Of a stretch of DNA of 64,000 bases, positions 13,767 to 25,608 are shown in pieces. Source of the stretch: Diprion similis (Eukaryota > Arthropoda > Insecta > Hymenoptera > Diprionidae); the NCBI RefSeq assembly GCF_021155765.1, contig NC_060116.1, positions 14,525,084 through 14,589,083 on the forward strand. The letters are read 5' to 3'. Within the stretch, counting starts at the first letter, position 1; the number at the start of each line of letters is the position of its first letter. Position numbers and translations under genes: made by a program. The notes under the pieces are model-generated. The model ran no database searches. It had not been told where the DNA came from and was given only the letters and a program-made list of their open reading frames with translations.

Positions 13767-15381
13767 TGTGAACAGCGAAAGTAAATGACGTACAACGAAT
13801 ATGTGTAGCATGAAACGAGAACCAAGAAAGTGTACGTATCCTGTTACAATATATTTTTTTTTCGCAGTTTTTCGGGGTAACGTATAAAGAAAAGAAGCAG
13901 GAAAAAAAAAACACAAGTGAAAATATCTCGTTACTCAAAATATTTGAAATAATTGTGTTAAACACTAATGCCTAAAATGTTTAAAACCTTACATTTAAGC
14001 TTAAATTGAAGAGAAATTATAATTTATGTTATCTTGTTTATTTTTTTTTTTTTTGTTCTGTTTCAATCGTTTTCACGAGTTTAAAATTTCCCTGGAACGC
14101 AATTTGTTAGTACTTCAAAGGATAGAAACGGAGATGAATAGTGACGGGATGAAAAATAAAAATAAAAAAATAAATAACGAGAATTAATTAATGAAAAAGT
14201 TTTACATATCCGAAAGGTTCGTGAGTCCTTTTAAAGAATTACAACCAGCGAGTGAAATAAGATGTGTTATACACGGAAGAGAAATAGTGATGATAATAAT
14301 AAGACTTTTTTACGCAAACCGCGGCTGGAAGCTCGTTTGTGCCTACTTATCCCGCCCCCGTTACAAGGGGAGCTTTCGTTGGTCGTTTGGACCGCGAATT
14401 AGTGGTTGAAAGTATAACGCGGGTGTGCCGAGAAGAGGAACTCGTATATACTTAACTATAACACGAGTACTTGATATCCACTTCGGTGATTCAGGGGTTG
14501 ATTCTTTGTTTTGTTTATGTTTTTCAATTTTTACACAGCAACGCCGTGACAAGACGAGACGTAATAATTGAGAAAAAAGAGCATTTCGTGTTTTAAGTTG
14601 TTAAATGAAGCGAAATTCACCGATTCGTAAGAACGCAAGGAATTTTGAGCTTAAAACGATTAATCAGGCTGCGCCAAAAGAAAAAAAAAAAAAAGACGGC
14701 GTTGCGGAATCTTTTTTGAACCTCCGCAATTCGAATCCCCGCCAAATTACATTGGCGAGTTGACAACGGATGTCGTGTCTGGCAGAATATATATATCTAC
14801 GATTTAACGGAAAAACGTTGCAACCTATCGATAATAAATTCGGCAATTAAAAGCTCCTATTTTTCTACGACTTGACGTGAAATTGAAATTATAGTAAAAT
14901 CGAAATTGCTATCGTGATTTTGAAAAATTGCCGCGAGAATTGTCGGCACGAAATTTTTCCCCAACTTTTACTGTCCTTAAATTAAAAATTAATGAAAGAA
15001 AAGTCAAAATTAATATCAACAGGTTATAGATTTTCTGCTTAGAAACGATGTAAATAAAATATTCCTTGTATATCACGTGCAAAAATAAAGCACATTACAA
15101 GATATGTGATAGAGAACAAAAACGCTTTCGATGGAATAAAACGAAGGCCAAACCTGCGTGTGTATATATATATATATATATACGATAAAGCTGCGGTGAA
15201 AATAACGTTTAAAAGTGAATGTCCGAATTTTTTATCGATCCAGCTGTTTATTCTTCCTAGTATTTCAGTTTTGAAATTCGTTTACAAATTTGTTACTGCC
15301 TTTAAGTAATCGTTATCGCTTTATACCTGTACACACGTGCATCGGCTTACCGTATATTAGTAAAAACCGATTCCCAGTAAT

Positions 15382-15408
15382 AAAAAAAAAAAAAAAAAAA
15401 AAAAAAAA
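15382..15408. repeat. 27-base A homopolymer
   Basis: An uninterrupted A run about 430 bp before the spätzle start codon. No retrotransposed sequence was recognised directly to its left. Confidence 0.9.
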
Positions 15409-15839
15409 CGCAAAGATCTTTGCGCATACAGATTAGATCACGACGACGACGGCGAGATGCGTTGAAAGTTTCAATAAATCGTCCCCCTCGCATACATAAT
15501 TATAATAACAATCCATTGGCGTTGAGCATACGGGAACTTGACTGACGGGTTGACCGCCGCTACTACCGCTGTTATGGTTGTCATTTGAAAGTGAGGTCTG
15601 GTTAGTGGTCAGTGGACGATCAGAGTCGTAAGAGGAGTCGCTCAGTGAGCAGCTGAAAGCTTTATAACCAGTTGCAGAAGTGCAAACAAGCAGCGACACT
15701 TGCTTGCCAGAAAGACATCTACGTCAAAAGTGTCGTCGAGCACGGGACGAGGAGTTGACAATTCTGGAATACAAAGTTTAATTATCATAACTATATACGC
15801 ACAAGCGTATTCGAGAATCGAACCGTTATGCAAACAACG

Positions 15840-18800
15840 ATGTGTCAAACGATCGATCGCAAGTGCCAAAAATCTACGCGAATAAGAAACACTTCAAGGT
15901 CCCGTTTGCTGTTCTTTGCAATTCTTTCTCTTTGGGTATGTGTTGACTTTTCTTTTCATTACTCTCGATGTGGTGTATTTTAATTTTTTCATATTTCGTT
16001 TTCATCTCGGAAGCATCGATTTTTGATCCAACGATCTTACGTGCGTATTTAACTTTCGCTTAAACAGATTTTTTCCGCACGTTTATGCAAAAGTTATTTG
16101 TAGATACACGTAAGAGCTCGTGTTAATCATCACCGTGTCAAATTGAACTTACGGTAAACGAATCCTTAATTAAGAGAGTCGCTAACTTTTAAATCTAATT
16201 TCGGAATATCAATTATATTTGTTTCCACAGGCTGATTATACCCGAATATATGCATTCTCGAATACGACTGCATCGTGGCCGAGTGTCGTTTAGAAAATAT
16301 TGTGAACGATGATGATAATGCATTCGATGTACATATATATCTATAAAATCCCCTTCGGCAATGCTGTTATACAAATACTCGTTGTACCCGGTATGTATAG
16401 ATATATCGATAACGATCATAATTGCTTCAACCATGATGGTAAACATTTTAGTGAATTTTTAATTCACAGACCCGTTTCTGTACAACAAACGAAAAGGAGA
16501 ATTAAAAAAGATTGCAATTAGTGTCTGCGACCGTAAATTGAACAAAAGAAAAGCGAAAAAAAAAAAAATTTAGAGAAACTGTTTTGTCTGCGCTGAAAAG
16601 TTGAATTCGTCTGAATATTGGGGAAAAATGTGACTTCAAGTCTTATTCATAATCCTTTTCTTTATTTATTCACATTTTTTAACAGTTAAATCCAGTCATA
16701 GCGTTAGACGGAAATACGATAACCCTCTTCCGGTAAATCGTTATCTTAGCGTACAAGTACAAGGAAAAATGTACCGCAAATTATAACAGAACCTTTTACG
16801 GTCATTATTTCTCTGATAACTTCCGTCGAGGAGTTATTTTCATTATCGTTATTTGACGCGCCTTACGCAGGAAAAGTTGCATGAAATCTGTTTTCCGTCT
16901 ATTTTCAAATAACTCATGCATCTCTCTAGCTATAACTACGGTGACAACATTATTCTACAAAAAAACTGTTAAATTAGCACGTCGCATCGATTCTGTATGC
17001 GTTGAAGTTGCAGGCTACAGAGACGCGTTATCTGATCGTAGATAAACGCGTACAATAACAAGGATTTCTAAATATCAGATAAAAGTGTACAAGGAAATCA
17101 CCGCAATACCTCGAACACGTGTATAAAGCCGGAAATTTCATTTTTCCGAGATAAAAGCTTGTGAGATATAGAAATCAAGCAGCTGCATTAACCGCAAAAA
17201 ATTACAGTCGATACGAAACAAAATTCAGCTTCGTTCTTTCCTATTTGCAGTTTTCCGCTTCAGCTGACATAGTTCTACACGATAAACGATTTTTATTTAT
17301 GTATTTTTTTTTTTTTTTATTTTCTTCAAAGTTGATTGATTCGTTTTTATGTATTAATCACAATATCATGCGTATTGTAGAATAGAAACTGAGACGCCTT
17401 TGATGCTCATTCTCGGCAAGATCAGCTCGGCGCAACACGTATCGCAAGCGGGTTAATTAGGTATACAAGAGTCTCTCCAGTATAACGCAAGGACAACCAG
17501 TTCCCTCGGCGGGATTTGTATTTTTGTGACATTGTTTCTTGTTATTATCGCCGCTATCATTATACTCAATTATATACACGCGATACACGCGCATTGAGAA
17601 AACCACATGTATGTATGAAACACACATTTGTATATGTATATACCGCGAATTCTGTATCGGCGTGAACGACCCGAATAATACATATATAATAGAGCTGAAT
17701 TGAAAATGACAAAGGCGGACAAAGATGCTGAGTTATTACGTTGAAATATTGCATCGGAAATTTAACGAGGTAAATAATACGACTTTATTTATGCGATGCA
17801 GGATGTATTTTACTGAAATACGCCTGCATTCCGGCAACACGGAATACATTTTAACCGATCGTCGTTTGTCTCGTCCATCACGATTGGCTGACTCTTCTCT
17901 AATCGCCCCAATCATGCACTGCGATAAAAATGACGATCGGTTTATATGTCATCTAAGTTGCCGAAATGCAGGCGGTTTTAGTTTGAATGTACTCTGAATT
18001 GCATAAATGCAGGCGGATTCAATCTGTGTTAAATACAAGCGTTAGTGAGAATTTTGTGTATCATATACATATGTATCCTCGTATTTCTTGGATTTGGAGA
18101 GAAAAAAAAAATGTAAAAAATTTGCGCTATCGAGTGAAAGGTTACGAAACATAATCATTGCTGGACACGATTTCTTCGAAGCTATTCGTCTCGTCATGAA
18201 TACAATTGATCGGTAATATTATACCGCGATTTAATGACTTACACAGTTTCTTCGATCACTCAACTCGATTTAACTTCACGCTCCGTTCAATCTAAGGGTA
18301 ATAAAACTTTAAAACTTCATGGAAGAGCCAAATCACAATTTTTGTAAAAAAATTCGAAATGATTCAACATCCGGAAACAGTCCAGAAAATGCGGTAACCA
18401 CTCGTTAATTTTTCCCTCAGGCGGTGCAGCAGGTGCAGTCCATGCCCTCTAGAGATTTGACAGAAGTCGGTTCCTCCTCAAGGACCCGAATCTTGGATGT
18501 ACCTCCTCAGCGGAATCGTGAGACCCGGGAAAAGGCGTCGAACAGTAGAGAAAGGAGCCGGAAAGAAAGTATCCCGGAAAGACGTCTAAGTAAGTGAGAA
18601 AAAATGGGTTTCCTTTGTCTTGATTGTGTGTGCGTGTGTGTAAAGAATTAGTGTACCTGTTATTGAATGTTCAGAATAAAGGACAACAACAGCCTGAGAT
18701 TTGATCCTTGGTCTGTATAAAATTTGCAAATTATTGGCATAAATTCGTGAACCGATTGAATTTACAAAATGAGCTTAAAATTATGTGAATTTCCGTCAGA

Positions 18801-19909
18801 CGCCGGCGACTTCCATTTTGCAGAGGATGACATAAATCAACATAACACTTCGAAGTCTTTCATGGTTCCTGTTCCGATGAAATCCTGCGTTGGTCAGACA
18901 TTCTGCGAGGAAGTTGAGTCTTACCCTCAGGATATCGTGAGGAATATAATACGAAGAAATGAAAACTTGAAGATATTCGCCGGCGTCGATGACGTGAGTT
19001 TAACTGAATTATATCCAAATTACATCGTAGAAATAAGTCGAGAATTAAAATAATGAAAATAGCTCGGAAAATACTCCGTAAATTTTGGATCAGAATTAAC
19101 TGTCGACGCACGTCTCTCGTCGCTGCTGAGAAATCCCAACGATTTGGAATCCTGGAATCCGTTGCATTTCCAACGCAGTTCTGCATATCATGCGGTTGTT
19201 TGCTCACTGAATATCGTTACATGGAACTTATTATACCTTTCTCTCTGTATTGCCAAAGCATTGCAAAATAATTATAACGATGATCGTGATGCGATGCGAT
19301 AAAATTCCGAGGCCGATTTCAAACTCCAATACACGAATCGCTCGATACATGTTTATACGCGAGTTTAAATTATACATAACAGGTAAAATAATATCGATCT
19401 TAATCAAGTGCTCCTACTTTTTCTTCATTCATTTATTTTACATTGTATTTGTTCAAATGATCAACACCTCGTTCGATGTAACAAAATGATTTTAGCGTCA
19501 ATTTTTATAGGATACAATTACTAAAGCGTGACAATTTTTTTTTCAGATCCAGATCGGTGAGAGGATAAATCCATCCGACGGTGCCGAAACGCTCTGCAAT
19601 TCAGACGTGAGAATTACATTATCTATAAGCATTTAAATGAGAATAACAAGAATCCTTTGATTTGTACATTTCTCATAATATAAGATGGAAATAAGAACGT
19701 GGAAAGTGATTTTATCTTCTAAATCATAAACAGTCGAAGTTAAAAATTAAAAATTAACTTTTCAGGTAAGGGTCATATTTCCAAAAGAGGGGGAAACCGA
19801 TAAAGGCGATCGGCTGTTCATACTCCAGGATGCCTCGATCGGTTTCAGGCAGGGCGTACAAATCGAGAGCTGCGGAAGGTGAGTATATGTATATAATACA
19901 CCAATTCGC

Positions 19910-19942
<33 letters not shown>

Positions 19943-20295
19943 TCCCATTCGTAAAATAAATCGAATATCTATCAATTTAGTCATTTTCAAACCAAATCGA
20001 ATCAACTTTTTCATTCTCTTTCACCACACTTTGCAGAAGTGAAGCCGGCGGCGCTTGCAGGATTATCGACGAAGCGATCCCCGGATACAAGACGGAATGC
20101 GCGCAGAAATACGTTTACAGAGTAATGGCTGCGCTCTCGAAAGACATGACGGAGGAACAGGCACGCGTCAAAATGCCTTCAAGCTGCTGTTGTCAGGTGC
20201 AGTTCGTGGGTGCGCGAATCGGCGGGCGCGTCGGGATCGGCAAAGACCAAAGTCCAGCGATAAGCACACATCGCCAACACCAGCATCACAATTGA
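15840..20295 (+). CDS. spz: Spätzle-like secreted cystine-knot ligand (Toll pathway)
   Basis: Six coding exons, all with matching phases: 15840-15935, 18421-18589, 18800-18993, 19547-19606, 19766-19878, 20037-20295; 296 residues. Residues 1-32 carry a basic stretch and a hydrophobic core (LLFFAILSLW), a signal peptide with likely cleavage just after the exon 1/2 junction. Exon 2 encodes a polar Arg/Ser/Glu-rich prodomain. Residues 118-153 include paired Cys and the CEEVESYP motif typical of Spätzle prodomains. Residue Arg159 (IGER, then INPSDGAETLC) is the probable activation site, matching the Drosophila processing position. The mature domain has TLC, VIFPKEG, VQIESC, GAC, TEC and SSCCC, giving seven cysteines (170, 209, 218, 232, 261-263). 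In flies the processed dimer binds Toll receptors in immunity and dorsoventral patterning. The C-terminal cysteines are CCC, not the usual CCxC, and a 33-residue tail follows; an alternative donor (CAG then GTGCAG) sits right after the cluster. Confidence 0.9.
15936..18420 (+). other. Spätzle intron 1
   Basis: AT-rich intron of about 2.5 kb between the signal-peptide exon and the prodomain exon. It starts with GTATGT and ends with TTTTTCCCTCAG. No other exon or element was recognised inside. Confidence 0.75.
19912..19940. repeat. TAA trinucleotide microsatellite in a spätzle intron
   Basis: About nine TAA units in the 158-bp intron between the last two spätzle coding exons. On the minus strand it gives a spurious polytyrosine frame. 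Confidence 0.9.
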
Positions 20296-20330
20296 GTTCA
20301 AAACATTTATTCAACTGCGTTATTATCCCT

Positions 20331-20332
<2 letters not shown>

Positions 20333-20362
<30 letters not shown>
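20333..20362. repeat. 30-base T homopolymer
   Basis: Uninterrupted T run starting 38 bases after the spätzle stop codon, so within its expected 3' UTR or just past it. Alleles of such runs are usually length-variable. Confidence 0.9.
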
Positions 20363-23300
20363 CATTTTATTCTAATACGTTTGACTAATTTAAGTTATTC
20401 GTTACATTATAATTTATATGTTTACGAATTGAAGGGAGAGAAGAAAAAAAATAACAATATAAGTGAAAACTCACGTCATAATTACATTTTATCATCATAC
20501 GTATAATCATAGCGTGACTTCTTATTATATTAGATTTTTAATTTTCATTTCATTTCCTTGTTTCTCTTCGTTGATTTTCTTCTTTTCTTTGAAAAAAAAA
20601 ATAAAAATAAAAATAAAAATAAAAACCAAAATAATGTTTTCGCTGTCGTTCCTCGAACCAAAAATATCGGTTAAGATTTGAATCGATATATTTATTGAGA
20701 TTGTTGACTATATTACATAATAATATCTACGTATTACGTAATATAATAAACGCTACGAAATCATATAGAATTTAGCGATGACGATGTTTCGAAGCCGTTA
20801 CTCAATTCCCATTAAATTTTTAATGACGTAACACGTTCGACGCAGTTCTATTGTTGTATAACGTGACCGTGTAAGCTATATTACGCGCGAAAGCAGGCGC
20901 ATTTTGAAGGAAAACTTCAAGGTTTGTCATTAGTGTAAGAATTTTCATTTTTTCATTTTATTCTCAGGCATGATCGATATGCATAATTATTATTAGTACA
21001 TCACGATCTCCTAATTGTATGAAAACGCAGTTAGTATCAATAAATAAAAATCTTACATGTTACTCCGCAAGACTTGATGTGAAAATATTATAAATACAAT
21101 AAAATAAAAATTTGAGAAAAGACACAATATTTTATAAACATCACAGTAGCGTTTAAAATAAGTATATTGTAATTTTATTTGTTTTAAATAATCAATCAAG
21201 TACTTAATAATTTAGTGATCTGTTTCGCACGTCGATTTTTTCGTTTAGATGGAATTAAAAGAAAACAAACAAAAAAAAAAAAAGAAGGAGAAGAAGAAGA
21301 AACAATGCCAGGCAAATCTTTGAAGAAAAATTACTCAATTATAATAATTATCATTATCCTTTCTTGTTTGTAAATTAGAAACGCGATTCATTAGATGGCC
21401 TCATAGACGGTATCATTATTTTGTCATATCTACTTGTTACCCTGATTATTTTGAATGAAATGTACATTTAAATAAACTTATTATAATGTTTATTCTTATA
21501 CAACTTTAAGGTTGTAATTAATTATTAATTTCCTCGGCCGATATGCAATTGAAATAATTTGTCGAGGATGATTCGAGAGCTGAAAATCGATAAATGGCTC
21601 AAGATACCAGGATTCAAGTATAGAGTCACGACAAGAAATTTGCTAAACTATGGCGGAAAAAAAAACCGAAGCAAAATTTGTCCTCGTTTTAAAAAGTATA
21701 AAATTCGCTCGTCTCAATTATATTAATAAAAATTTTGACACACACTTTTTCAACGTATTGATAAAAAATTATCCACCAACGAGACTGGATACAACCTTTT
21801 TTTCAATCTGCAAACTCTTTTCCAAATTCTCGTCAAAATCAGAACAAATCGAACCTCGGAAACTGGATAACCTTAATCTGTATTAACTCGTCTAAATCCG
21901 TACACCGTGAAATTAATTCGCCTTAAACTTTGAGTGGCTAATTTCGAAAACGCGTTTCACCTTACGCCCCAAAGTTTACGCAACGCTGCCCACATTATTT
22001 TGGAAAATAATAACACGCAAGATCCTAAATAATCTTAGAGATGGACGTAAGACGGTTGATTCTTAGACAGAGGCAAAATCATTCGTATATATATTATGCG
22101 GTTATTAACAGAGAAAAAAAAAAAAAAAAAAACAAGCCAATTTGCAATTTACTCTGAAACTCCAGCGTGCGTTTCCGTTGGCGTATGCTTACAATAATAA
22201 CGTACCCATGTAACGATGGAATTTTCCGTATGAATCGACTGTACATATATACAGAGTGCGGCACGCGGTGATCTGCAGAGGCAGGAAACAATACCGGTTA
22301 TGTGTATTTTCCACGTGTCATCACGTCCATGGGATTACCATGGTGGTGAAGGAACTGGTGTATTATATTACAAGGGACAAGCGATAATTAATCACGTTTC
22401 GTTCTAGCGTTCGAGCACGCGGATGAAGATAAACGAACGTCATGACGAATGAATCAATTTGCTTTCCAGAAAAGGCATGAGAACACGGGATAAAACTTTC
22501 GTCACAATTATTTCTCGCCAAGTTCAGAAAGAAAAAGAAAATTTTCAGATCACGTGATTTGCGGATATAATAAATAGATTCGATGTTCGTGTAACGATTG
22601 TTCCGTTTTTATCATAAATATTACTGCGAGCGAGCAAACGATTCAGAACTGATTTCTGACAAATGCAGGTATTTTCATGAGAAATTGAGCGAAGAAGAAG
22701 AAAAACGTTAAACGTTGTAGCGAATGTAAAGTGAAGAATTTTTTCCTCTACTTGATCAAATATTAATAAAATTAAAAAACCGGTTATTAAATAATTAGAA
22801 ATGTAACGGGATTGCCGTTTCATAATTATACGTTACACTGAATAAACAACGTCGATGAGGTATTTTTCGTAGAGAACGTAATTAGCTTGATAGCGTAATA
22901 AAATTCGACAAAAACCAATCGATACAGAAAGTTTTATTACTAAATTGATTTCTCGTTAAAAATAATCTACGTATGTACATATGTATACGCGAATGACGTA
23001 GACAATACGAACGATTCAATTAGAATTCATCAGAGTTTCAACGGAAAACTACCACTACTACTACTGACGCTGAAAACTATTCGGTTCATTAGCCGCTAAT
23101 AACTGTTTCCGTTAAATGATCGTTAAATTGTACTGATCTATCAGCCAACTGATAACTAAACGATGATCGGTAATTGAGGGGCGTACAAAATATCGTTGAA
23201 GGATATCATAATGGTTAGGGGATGGAGAGCTCCTCCCTTTAATAATAATCGCGCAGAGCATCGGCATCGCTGCAGTTCACTGCAGCAGAATGCAATGGAG

Positions 23301-25528
23301 GCTGCACAGACACTGCAGACAGAGTATAAGTTCCGAGGGTACTATAACGATCGCCGACTACAAGTAAGTGTTGAGGGAAAAGCGTTTGCCGGATATTGCG
23401 CATAGTCGGTATAAATTATTATTGACAGGTTACAACGGACGGCTTAAATTATGACGACGTAAGTATATATCCTAAGTATAATACATAACGGCATCACCCT
23501 GCACACCTACAACCTTATGTAGTCACTACTATACATATATATGTACTGCGAAAAGTCACGATACCCTGCACAAATTGGCAACTCCATTATCGCCGGGGAT
23601 AAGAAAGAAGAAAGAACGTTTCAAGTTTTTATATATAGTATATAATACGCCGTGAATTATTCTTCTTATTTTTATTGTTGTTATTATTGTTATCATTATA
23701 CAGAAATAATTGATAAGAGAGTTCGTAAAGTTTTCTCATAAAGTGAAATAGAAATGTAATTTTCCCGATTAGAATAAAAAAAAAACCGTCAAATCGCCCC
23801 TTTGGAAACGCCTTACTTTGAAGGGTGGTTGCATCCCCTTAAAGTGTTCAATGGCGGATTAAAAGAAAATAAAAAAATACGTGTCTCTTAGCTTTTAGTC
23901 CACTATAACATATTACAAGAGAAAAAAAATCAAATCTGTGAGATCTACCTGGGATACTTTCCTTGATAGAGAAGAAGATAAAGAAGAAGAAGAAGAAGAT
24001 CGACGTGTTAAATGACTCGCATTTACGCTAGAGCTTTTTGCTTCCCAGGTGCATCGGCTGCTGCAGCTCGCACCTTTGACAAGAGACTCGAAGTATACGG
24101 CGCTGCACATGCACCAGCTTATCTTCGCATCTTTATTACAGTGTGTTCCTACTTATCCTTGTCCTACAAAATGGGTCTGCACAGCTACCGAGTGCCCAAG
24201 CCGTAAAAGTATAGGACATAAACATATACGTATACACATACACGATGTGCACACGATATAAGTATCATCTTGAAACAGATGTTCTGCAGATATGTTTTGC
24301 ACGTTTTGGACCTGCGAGAGAAGCCTCGCGTATTTCTTCTGAATGTTAATACCGCCACCTCGTGTGCGGCATGTATATTGTTTACGAACGTGTATAATGT
24401 ACGTGAAAAAAAATTTAGATCCACCTCTTCTGTGTGGGTGTATGATTATTCCGATGGAATTTCAATCCGTACGATCACGCGAATACTTATCTACAAAGGA
24501 AGAAAATTATAAGAGGCAAAAGAAGAAAATTGGGAAATGATGTCAAGATCGCGGAAATAATAGATGCAAAAATTAGAATTTAGGAAATCGATTATCTGAA
24601 CAGCTAATTTTTTCCTCAGCTACGGTATAACGAAAATGAGAATTCTGCAATCTGTATTATACTTGAATAATGAAAATATTTTTATTGCTAAACAAATATC
24701 TTCAGACTATTATATCAATACCGAATACCTATTAAAAAAATTTCAATTCTTCTGAGAAAAAAAATGTTTTTTTCCTTGGTAAAGAATACTGAAAAAAAAA
24801 TCAAATAATCAGATCAATTTCTAGACAGAACGTTGCGTGCATGAGTTCGTTCAATATCGCGGCCCAAAAATAAAGTTAATAGTATAATGTGTAGGCTCAT
24901 CTATTTCCACGTAATATATTGTATATTTTATCGCGAGGATAATCCGCCGCAGTACGACAACCAGCTGAGAGTAAGATATTATGTGATATAACGTGTGTAT
25001 ATGAAATTTGCGTCTCGGTCAAGGGTATAAATAAGCGATTATAATAAACTATTATAAACAAAATTTACTTTTAATTTCCCGCGATAAACTTGTATATAAG
25101 TACTAAACTGTAACCATGTAACAATTTAACAGACGGTGTTGAAAATCAATCGCGGATGTACCAACCTGCCAATAATATCTTTTGGCAGAAATCAAGCAGC
25201 GGCTAAAGCTTTCAACGACCGCGTTGCGACCCGGCCAATCGTCGACTTAATATATACCCACGTATACATATATATACGTATAGCTATGTAGCACCTGCCT
25301 GCTGCAGTTCGAACTGCAGCAATGCTGCTGCTGCAGCGAAATCGCGTTTCACGGATGAACGGAGTTGACGCCATTTAGCAATACCGCGTCTCAGAAACGC
25401 GGGACATGAAAAAGACTGCAGCAGGATATAAAACTTTGCATAACGCGAGCACGTTTTACCCGATTTTTCACGCACGTTTTCCGCACGTAAACTACACGTT
25501 CCTATAACGACAGAGTGAATCTGCAAAT

Positions 25529-25608
25529 ACGCATGCGCGGAGTACAGAAAACGCCAATTTTGAGTCCGAGGAGTGGAAAGTGGCCTTTTCTGCACTGCGC
25601 GCATGCGC
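25529..25608. repeat. 80-bp imperfect hairpin with NRF-1-like ends
   Basis: The left arm begins CGCATGCGCGGAGTACAGAA and the right arm is its imperfect reverse complement ending TGCGCGCATGCGC; about 25 of the first 30 positions pair. GCGCATGCGC is the palindromic core bound by NRF-1 (ewg in flies). Could be a degraded MITE or a regulatory hairpin. Confidence 0.55.

Larger units (their letters stand above)
6110..15839. other. Shared upstream region between futsch (-) and spätzle (+); no supported coding gene
   Basis: This 9.7-kb stretch separates the two divergent genes and should hold both promoters and the futsch 5' noncoding exon. A GC-rich block at about 9400-9950 has CAG/CAC triplets, a CCGT run and a CACCCC run. 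A strong minus-strand splice donor (GTAAGTATA reading down from 13510) could end a futsch leader exon at 13511. TA, AT and A/T homopolymer runs are frequent. Open frames here are simple sequence or have no family features. Confidence 0.5.

Noticed and set aside
14664-14760. TTCGAATCC resembling a tRNA T loop
   Set aside because: No A-box or stems at appropriate distance.
15433-15699. 88-codon minus-strand frame just upstream of spätzle
   Set aside because: Ser/Thr-rich, without similarity, and opposite to the spätzle promoter; no splice or promoter support.
20055-20375. 106-codon plus-strand frame over the last spätzle exon
   Set aside because: Wrong frame; the cystine-knot frame is fixed by upstream exons and conserved cysteines, and this frame ends in a poly-T translation.
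23196-23405. Plus-strand frame ending near a GTAAGTG donor
   Set aside because: Composition is dominated by CTGCAG repeats and no continuation exon with matching phase was evident.
24049-24261. Plus-strand frame after TTCCCAG reading LLQLAPLTRDSKYTALHMHQ
   Set aside because: Looks coding-like for about 50 residues, but I could find no partner exon, start or family match, and the second frame is equally open.
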